Below, piece after piece: positions 51,153 to 64,000 of a stretch of DNA of 64,000 nt. The stretch lies in the NCBI GenBank assembly GCA_037179515.1, contig JAXCGZ010000085.1, forward strand, positions 85,001 to 149,000, read 5' to 3'. The translations under genes were made by a program, and so were the position numbers. Each line of letters begins with the position of its first letter. The first letter of the stretch is position 1. Under the pieces are notes generated by a model. It saw only the letters and a list, made by a program, of their open reading frames with translations. It made no database searches and had not been told where the DNA came from. The DNA is from Halocaridina rubra. Lineage: Eukaryota; Arthropoda; Malacostraca; Decapoda; Atyidae.

Positions 51153-52305
51153 CATTCTATCTGAATGCCACTATGTTCATATTACAGATTCCCCAACCTC
51201 ACTCGTGGCTTCATTTTAGCATTTAATTCAATTCCCAATCTCATTTGGGTCATACAATACTCAAGCAAGTACATAACATATGTGAAAACATGAATCACAT
51301 TTTACCCCGACCGGGACTCGAACCTAGGACTTATAATTACCAAGTCAAGGCGCTACCAACTACACACCACAGAAGGTTTAAAAGGAATCCAACCTTATAG
51401 CTTATATCTGCTATACTTAGGTATGAACGCAATCTATCTGAATGCCACTCTGTTCATATTACAGATTCCCCAACCTCACTAGTGGCTTCATTTTAGCATT
51501 TAATTTAATTCCCAATCTCATTCGGGTCATACAATAACCAAGCAAGCACATAACATATGTGAAAACATGAATCATTTTTTACCCCGACTGGGACTCGAAC
51601 CTAGGACTTATAATTACTAAGCCAAGGCGCTACCAATTACACACCACAGAAGGTTTAAAAGGAATCCAACTTTATAGCTTATATCTACTATACTTAGGGA
51701 TAAACGCATTCTACATGAATGCCACTATGTTCATATTACAGATTCCCCAACCTCACTCGTGGCTTTATTTTAGCATTTAATTCAATTCCCAATATCATTC
51801 GGGTCATACAATAACCAAGCAAGCACATTACATATGTGAAAACATGAATAATTTTTTCCCCGACCTGGACTCGAACCTAGGACCTATAATTACTGGTCAA
51901 GGCGCTACCAACTACACACCATAGAAGGTTTAAAAGGAATCCAATCTTATAGCTTATATCTGCTATACTTAGGGATGAACAAATTCTATCTGAATGCCAC
52001 TGTGTTCATATTACAGATTCCCCAACCTCACTAGTGGCTTCATTTTAGCATTTGTTTAAATTCCCAATCTCATTCGGGTCATACAACAACCAAACAAGTA
52101 CATTACATATGTGAAAACATGAATCATTTTTTACCCTGACCGCGGCTTGAACCTTGGACTTATAATTACTAAGTCAAGGCGCTACCAACTACACACCACA
52201 GAAGGTTTAAAAGGAATCCAACCTTATAGCTAATATCTGCTATTCTTAGGGATGAATGCATTCTATCTGAATGTCACTATGTTCATATTACAGATTCCCC
52301 AACCT
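51153..52305 (-). repeat. U2 tRNA-like satellite, minus-oriented array
   Basis: Four monomers with period about 277 bp; tRNA-like cores lie at about 51323, 51600, 51886 and 52152. On the minus strand each core has A box TAGTTGGTAGCGCC and B box GGTTCGAGTCC, separated by a perfect 5-bp anticodon-type stem (ACTTA/TAAGT) with a 7-nt loop. The would-be acceptor stem does not pair, so these are tRNA-like rather than tRNA genes. A TTTT run lies about 25 nt after the B-box region (ATGTTTTCAC), a possible pol III stop. Confidence 0.85.
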
Positions 52306-55017
<2,712 letters not shown>

Positions 55018-55157
55018 ATGTGACAATGATTCATTAGTTCGTCGGTTCAAGACCCGCCAAGGACCTTCACTCGGGGTATCGGTTACAAATTCCCCAATAG
55101 GAGGCGCCTCCATGGCCCTTACTGTATTAGGTAATCCGTGGCGTAAAACCAAATCAC
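55018..55157 (+). repeat. tRNA-like repeat U1, second copy
   Basis: GTTCGTCGGTTCAAGACCCG gives a T-arm/B-box-like core, followed by blocks matching 47095-47232 read in reverse. Together with the U2 array and the intervening (AT)n(GA)n, it is the inverted counterpart of 47095-47497. Confidence 0.65.
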
Positions 55158-55180
55158 ACACACACACATACACACACACA
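55157..55180. repeat. (CA)n short microsatellite
   Basis: CACACACACACATACACACACACA immediately 5' of LINE-beta copy 5; CACACA also follows its 3' tail. Confidence 0.9.
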
Positions 55181-56293
55181 TGGGAGACTTATTAGGAAGC
55201 TGCACTCAATGGCTAGAATAGGTGGAAATGTTTTGGAATGGATAAAAACTTACTTAGAAGGAAGGGAACAGAGGGTTAGAGTAAGACACTCAGTGTCTGA
55301 ATGGAGAAGAGTTAGTAGTGGAGTTCCACAGGGTTCAGTTTTAGGGCCACTTTTGTTCCTTGTATATGTAAATGACCTACCAGAGTCTGTAAATTCATTC
55401 ATGAATATGTTTGCAGATGATGCAAAGATTGTGAAGAAAGTAAAAAACGAGAACAATGGTAGAGAACTTCAGGAGGATCTAAATAATCTGCATGAGTGGT
55501 CAGAAAAGAGGCTATTGAAATTCAATACTTCAAAATGTAAGGTAATGAGAATGGGTACAAGTGCAAGAAGGCCCACGCTTGACTACTCGGTGCCTGGAGT
55601 ACAACTTCAAGAGACAGAAAATGAGAGAGATCTAGGAGTAAACATACTGGCAGATTTGTCTCCAGAAATACATATAAATGGCATAGTAAGGGCAGCATAT
55701 GCATTCTTATCAAATGTAAGGGTAGCCTTCAGGCACATGGACAAGGAAATGTTCAGAAATATTTATGTAACCTATGTGAGGCCAAAACTCGAATATGCAG
55801 CCCCCTTTTGGAATCCGCACTTGAAAAAGCACATAGCTAAGCTTGAAAAAGTTCAAAGACATGCCACGAAACTGGTGCCAGAAATACGCAATCTCAGTTA
55901 TGATGAGAGGCTGAGGGAATTAGACTTACCATCACTCGAAGCTAGAATATTGAGGGGGGATATGGTGACAGTCTTTAAATTCCTTCATGGTTATGATAGA
56001 GTGGATAGGGATCGATATTTCGATATGGCTGGCTCTAGAACTAGAGGTCATAGTTTGAAGCTTCGTAAGAAAACTTCTTTGCAGGATGTAAGGAAATACT
56101 TTTTCAGTGTAAGAGTAGTTGATAATTGGAATTCGCTAAGCGAGGAGGTAGTTAATGCTATCTCAATCCATAGTTTTAAGGACAGGTATGATAAGTATCA
56201 CTAAGTCTAAAATGGAACCGATCAGGAGACGGGAAGATACGAGCTTTGGGCTCTTTCCCGTAAACACAATTAGGTAATCACAATTAGGTAATC
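55181..56293 (+). mobile_element. LINE-beta copy 5, 5'-truncated
   Basis: It starts at HGRLIRKLQ in RT and ends with two AATTAGGTAATCAC tail units. The flanks are (CA)n at 5' and CACACAAATATGTATG passing into (AT)n at 3'. Confidence 0.9.
55209..56204 (+). pseudogene. LINE-beta copy 5 RT C-terminal half (open)
   Basis: An open frame containing [30 protein letters not shown] and the complete C-terminal domain to FKDRYDKYH. It has no endonuclease, no first RT catalytic block (FLDFQKAFD) and no ORF1. Small private changes (EKRLLKF, EARILRGD, LKLRKKT) are partly shared with copy 6 (EARILRGD, LKLRKKT), suggesting these two are sister copies. Confidence 0.9.
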
Positions 56294-56302
56294 ACACACA
56301 AA

Positions 56303-57203
<901 letters not shown>

Positions 57204-57271
57204 ATTACCTAATTGTGTTTACGGGAAACAGCCCAAAGCTCGTATCTTCCCGTCTCCTAATCGGTTCCATT

Positions 57272-60130
57272 TTATACATAGTGATACTTATCATACCTGT
57301 CCTTAAAACAATGGATTGAGATAGCATTAACTACCTCCTCGCTTAGCCAATTCCAATTATCAACTACTCTTACACTGAAAAGGTATTTCCTTACATCCTG
57401 CAAAGAAGTTTTCTTACGAAGCTTCAAACTATGACCTCTAGTTCTAGAGCCAGCCATATCAAAATATCGATTCCTATCCACTCTATCATAACCATGAAGG
57501 AATTTAAAGACTGTCACCATATCCCCCCTCAATATTCTAGCTTCGAGTGATGGTAAGTCTAATTCCCTCAGCCTCTCATCATAACTGAGATTGCGTATTT
57601 CTGGCACCAGTTTCGTGGCATGTTTTTGAACTTTTTCAAGCTTAGGTATATGCTTTTCCAATTGCGGATTCCAAAAGGGGGCTGCATATTCGAGTTTTGG
57701 CCTCACATAGGTTACAGAAATATTTCTGAACATTTCCTTGTCCATGTGCCTGAAGGCTACCCTTACATTTGATAAGAATGCATATGCTGCCCTTACTATG
57801 CCAATTATATGTATTTCTGGAGACAAATCTGCCAGTATGTTTACTCCTAGATCTCTCTCATTTTCTGTCTCTTGAAGTTGTACTCCAGCCACCGAGTAGT
57901 CAAGCGTGGGCCTTCTTGCACTTGTACCTATTCTCATTACCTTACATTTTGAAGTATTGAATTTCATTAGCCACCTTTTTTACCACTCATGCAGACTATT
58001 TAGATCTTCCTGAAGTTCTCTACCATTGTTCTCGTTTCCTACTTTCTTCACAATCTTTGCATCATCTGCAAACATATGCATGAATGAATTTACAGACTCT
58101 GGTAGGTCATTTACATATACAAGGAACAAAAGTGGCCCTAAAACTGAACCCTGTGGAACTCCACTACTAACTCTTCTCCATTCAGACACTGAGTGTCTTA
58201 CTCTAACCCTCTGTTCCCTTCCTTCTAAGTAAGTTTTTATCCATTCCAAGACATTTCCACCTATTCTAGCCATTGCTTGCAGCTTCCTAATAAGTCTCCC
58301 ATGTGGAACAGTGTCAAACGCTTTCTGGAAGTCTAGGAATATGCAATCTGCCCAGCCCTCTCTTTCCTGTAAGATTCGGCTTACCTCATCATAAAATTCT
58401 AATAAGTTTGTTACTGTTGATCTACCTTCTCTGAAGCCATGTTGCCTCACTGACATAAAGTTGAAGGATTCCAAGTGAAGAGAGATATGTTTCCTTAGTA
58501 GTTTCTCCATAACTTTGCAAACTATGCTGGTCAAGGAAACTCGTCTATAGTTCAGAGCCGTATCCCTCCTTCCCTTTTTGAAGATAGGTATCACATTTGC
58601 TTGTTTCCAGCATCTTGGAATCTCCCCTGACTCCAGTGACTTTTTAAATATGATATCCAGTGCCACTGATATTGAGTTTGCGCATTTTTTAAGTACATGA
58701 GGGGATATGTCATCAGGACCTGTAGCTTTATGAACATCTAAATCCATCAGCTCTTTGCATACCTCTGTGGCTGTATAGTTGATGTTCTCTAATACTGGCC
58801 CTTGAGCTTCTATCTCTGCAATCTGAGGGAGTGGGGTATTTTCTTCTGTAAATACTGACTGAAACTCCTTGTTCAATTCTTTGCAGATCTCTTCATCCGT
58901 CTCAGTGATGCTTCCATCCGCTCTCTTTAGCCTTAAAACTTGTTCTTCTACCTTCAGTTTCCTCTGATAAAGCTGTGGAAAAGCTTGGGAATTTCTTTAG
59001 CCTTCCTGGTGATGTCCCTCTCATAGTCTCTCTCTGCCTCTCTCCTTTTACTTAGGTAGTCATTTCTTGCTCTTTTGTAGGTTTGCCAGGCATTTATGTT
59101 TTTTCTCCTCCTATACCTTTTCCAGCATTTGTCTCTCCACTTCTTAGCTATTTTACACTCATTATCAAACCATTTCTCTCTGGCATGAATTACACCTACT
59201 TTGGTGACAGGTATGCAGCAATTTACTATCTTCCTATATTTCTCACAAAAGATGTCATACATATCTTGTACAGATTTGTTGTAAAATAAGGTTCTCCAGT
59301 CAATAACTGCAAAAAGCTCATTCATTTTGATGTAATCTCCTTTCGGATAGTTCCTCCTCATGTCCTCAGTGCCTCTACTCTCAGGAAGAATATCTTCCAT
59401 GATATACTCCATCAACAACACACAGTGGTCACACTTTCCAATTGGTGGTTCATACTCAATTTTTTCAATATCCAATACATTATCTGTGAATACTAGATCA
59501 AGTAGTGATGGCTCATCCCCACCCCTGGCCCTCATTGGTTCCATTACATGGTGGTGTTGGAAATTCCCTTGTGCGTAATCTAGGAATCTTGCCCCGAATG
59601 AGTCCTCACCACTGTGTGGGTCAAGATTTATCCAATCTATCTCTTCATGATTAAAATCTCCCATAATCAAAATCCTACATTTTCTCTCCCGTGCCATGTT
59701 GACAACTGAGTTTATGACTTCAATAGTACCTATATGACTTTCCACATAAACTTCTAGCCTATTCTGGTTCCTTGGTGGGTTATATACAACAGTTATTATA
59801 ATGCTCTCTGACCCAGTATTTATGCGAGAAACAAGATATTCCTGAACTCACTTTCTATAGCCAAGTTTATTTCTTCAACTTGAATCCTTTCACTTATGAG
59901 CAGTGCTATCCCTCCACCAGTCCTCTCAGATCTTTCAACCCTTAATATTCTGAAGCCCTTAGGAAAAACTGTTACACTGTTTATGTCCTCACTCAACTTA
60001 GTCTCTGTTATTGCTACTATATCTGCCTTACTGTTGTGAATCCTATCTTTTAATTATACTGCCTTACCAGCTAATCCATCAGCATTTGTGTATAACAATC
60101 TTAATGAGGCCCCATACCCTGATCTTCTGT
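57272..60130 (-). pseudogene. LINE-beta copy 6 ORF2: endonuclease-RT (several frame breaks)
   Basis: Starting near 60130, the endonuclease shows LLYTNADGLAGKA, IVAITETKLSED and GGGIALLISERI, then LIMGDFNHEEIDW, LLDLVFTDN and GKCDHCVLL. RT shows [56 protein letters not shown] and FADDAKIVKKV. The C-terminal domain ends FKDRYDKYH. Breaks are visible near 60050 (in-frame stop), 59840, 58965 and 57975. The YRRVSLTS variant replaces YRPVSLTS, a conserved proline in RT. The domain order is that of Jockey/CR1-group LINEs without RNase H. Confidence 0.88.
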
Positions 60131-60308
60131 CATTATCTTCTTTATCTCCCCTTTGTCTGGAAGAACTCTGAAATGAAAATTTTTCTTCTCTTCTTCATTT
60201 CTTTCCTCATTTAACCTTCTAGCCTCTTGCAACAAGTTTTTGATCTTTCCCATCTCTTCCTGTGTTCTGTATCGTTAATGAACACTTTTTTGAATTCTTG
60301 AAGGTCTT

Positions 60309-61032
60309 TTAGACTTTTTTTCTCAACAATATTTCCCTACATGTTTCCCCTCTCTCAAAGGTTACTTTTGTTGGTCTCGGCTTTCCTTCCCTTGAATATT
60401 TGCCTAGTTGGTGAATGTTTACAATATCCTCAGGACCACAAACTACTCCAAGCTTTCTTATCAGGTCTACAACCCTAGCTTTATTTTCTTCAAGTCTCCC
60501 CTGCCATGTTGGCTCTTGGGATTCGCTTATGCCTGAGATTACCACTGTCTTCTCTTTATCAAGTGCCTGTTTGATCAGTTTATTTGCCCTTTCCATCACA
60601 ACGTCTTTCATTTTTTCGATTACTGTCTCTTTATAGTCAACTTTTTGTATGTTTTCCAATGCCACCACCTTTAAAGCCTCTTTTACTGCCACATTCCCCT
60701 TTAGTGCATCAGCAAAGGAAGTTTTCATGCCATCATGTTGCATATTCAGCTCCTGGAACTCTTTCCTAAAATGTTTAATGTTTTCCTTAATCTGAGAATT
60801 CCAAGCTGATGTTAGTGAACTAACATCTAATTCATTTAGGTTGTCATTCACCTGTTTATATTTATCTTTTTGTTTAGATATTCTGGTTTCTAGTTCACTC
60901 TTTTCCCCTTCCTGCTTCTTTATTCGTTTTTCTAGTTCTTTTCTCTCCTGTCCTTGTGCTTTATTTGAGTAATTTACATATTTTTAAAATTGTTTTCTTT
61001 GACAGTCCTCTCCCTACCATTTTAGATTGCAT
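60309..61032 (-). pseudogene. LINE-beta copy 6 ORF1: coiled coil plus RRM-like protein (one frameshift)
   Basis: The ATG at 61032 opens MQSKMVGRGLSKKTIL; after a one-base shift near 60985 the second frame continues. It holds a Lys/Glu-rich coiled coil (QERKELEKRIKKQEGEKSEL and on). From about 60560 there is an RRM-like fold with VVISGISES, DLIRKLGVVCGPEDIVNIHQ, LGKYSREGKPRPTKVTF and the closing ILLRKK. This is the layout of L1-like/RRM-type ORF1 RNA-binding proteins, unlike the esterase ORF1 of LINE-gamma or the knuckle ORF1 of LINE-alpha. It is expected to coat LINE RNA. It is the only ORF1 of this family in the window. Confidence 0.75.

Positions 61033-64000
<2,968 letters not shown>

Overview
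This is eukaryotic, almost certainly metazoan, DNA. I find no credible host protein-coding gene. Every long open frame is a non-LTR retrotransposon (LINE) protein, a dinucleotide-repeat artefact, or antisense to one of these. The extreme load of (AT)n, (CATA)n, (CT)n and (TAA)n microsatellites (roughly 5-6 kb of (AT)n alone) plus CR1-type and I-type LINEs suggests an arthropod, and a decapod crustacean fits best. That taxonomic call is inference.

Three LINE families account for most of the window; the names are mine. LINE-alpha is I-group-like: a gag-type ORF1 with three CCHC knuckles, and an ORF2 with endonuclease, YADD reverse transcriptase, RNase H and a C-terminal Cys/His motif. LINE-beta is CR1-group-like: an RRM-like ORF1, an endonuclease/FADD-RT ORF2, and a 3' tail built on a CAATTAGGTAAT repeat. 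LINE-gamma is CR1 proper: ORF1 carries an SGNH-esterase domain, ORF2 is an intact 1023-aa EN-RT, and the 3' end is an (ATGTTCTT)n octamer tail.

Layout. 1-2617: part of a dispersed repeat, tRNA-like SINE pieces and microsatellites. 2618-17057: a three-layer nest. A full-length LINE-alpha with a 13-bp target duplication is split by a 5'-truncated LINE-beta, which is itself split by a second full-length LINE-alpha with a 10-bp duplication. 17238-23494: LINE-beta copies between AT/CATA arrays, including a head-to-head pair and a copy with a 338-bp internal tandem duplication. 23495-24413: a Tigger/pogo remnant. 24416-27302: dispersed repeat and unassigned DNA. 27303-41573: one (AT)n tract carrying four LINE-gamma insertions, one of them a full-length element interrupted by another full-length copy. 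41574-46438: AT-rich unassigned DNA and a repeat copy. 46439-55160: AT arrays and a tRNA-like 277-bp satellite, with two LINE-gamma fragments joined tail to head inside one satellite monomer. 55181-61032: two more LINE-beta copies, one with both ORFs. 61662-64000: (CT)n, (AT)n and more satellite.

The most notable signals concern how these elements integrate: repeated LINE-gamma insertion into (AT)n, two junctions that look like reverse-transcriptase template jumping, and near-identical LINE-gamma copies with intact ORFs that suggest very recent activity. All of this is read by eye; percent identities and boundaries need alignment.
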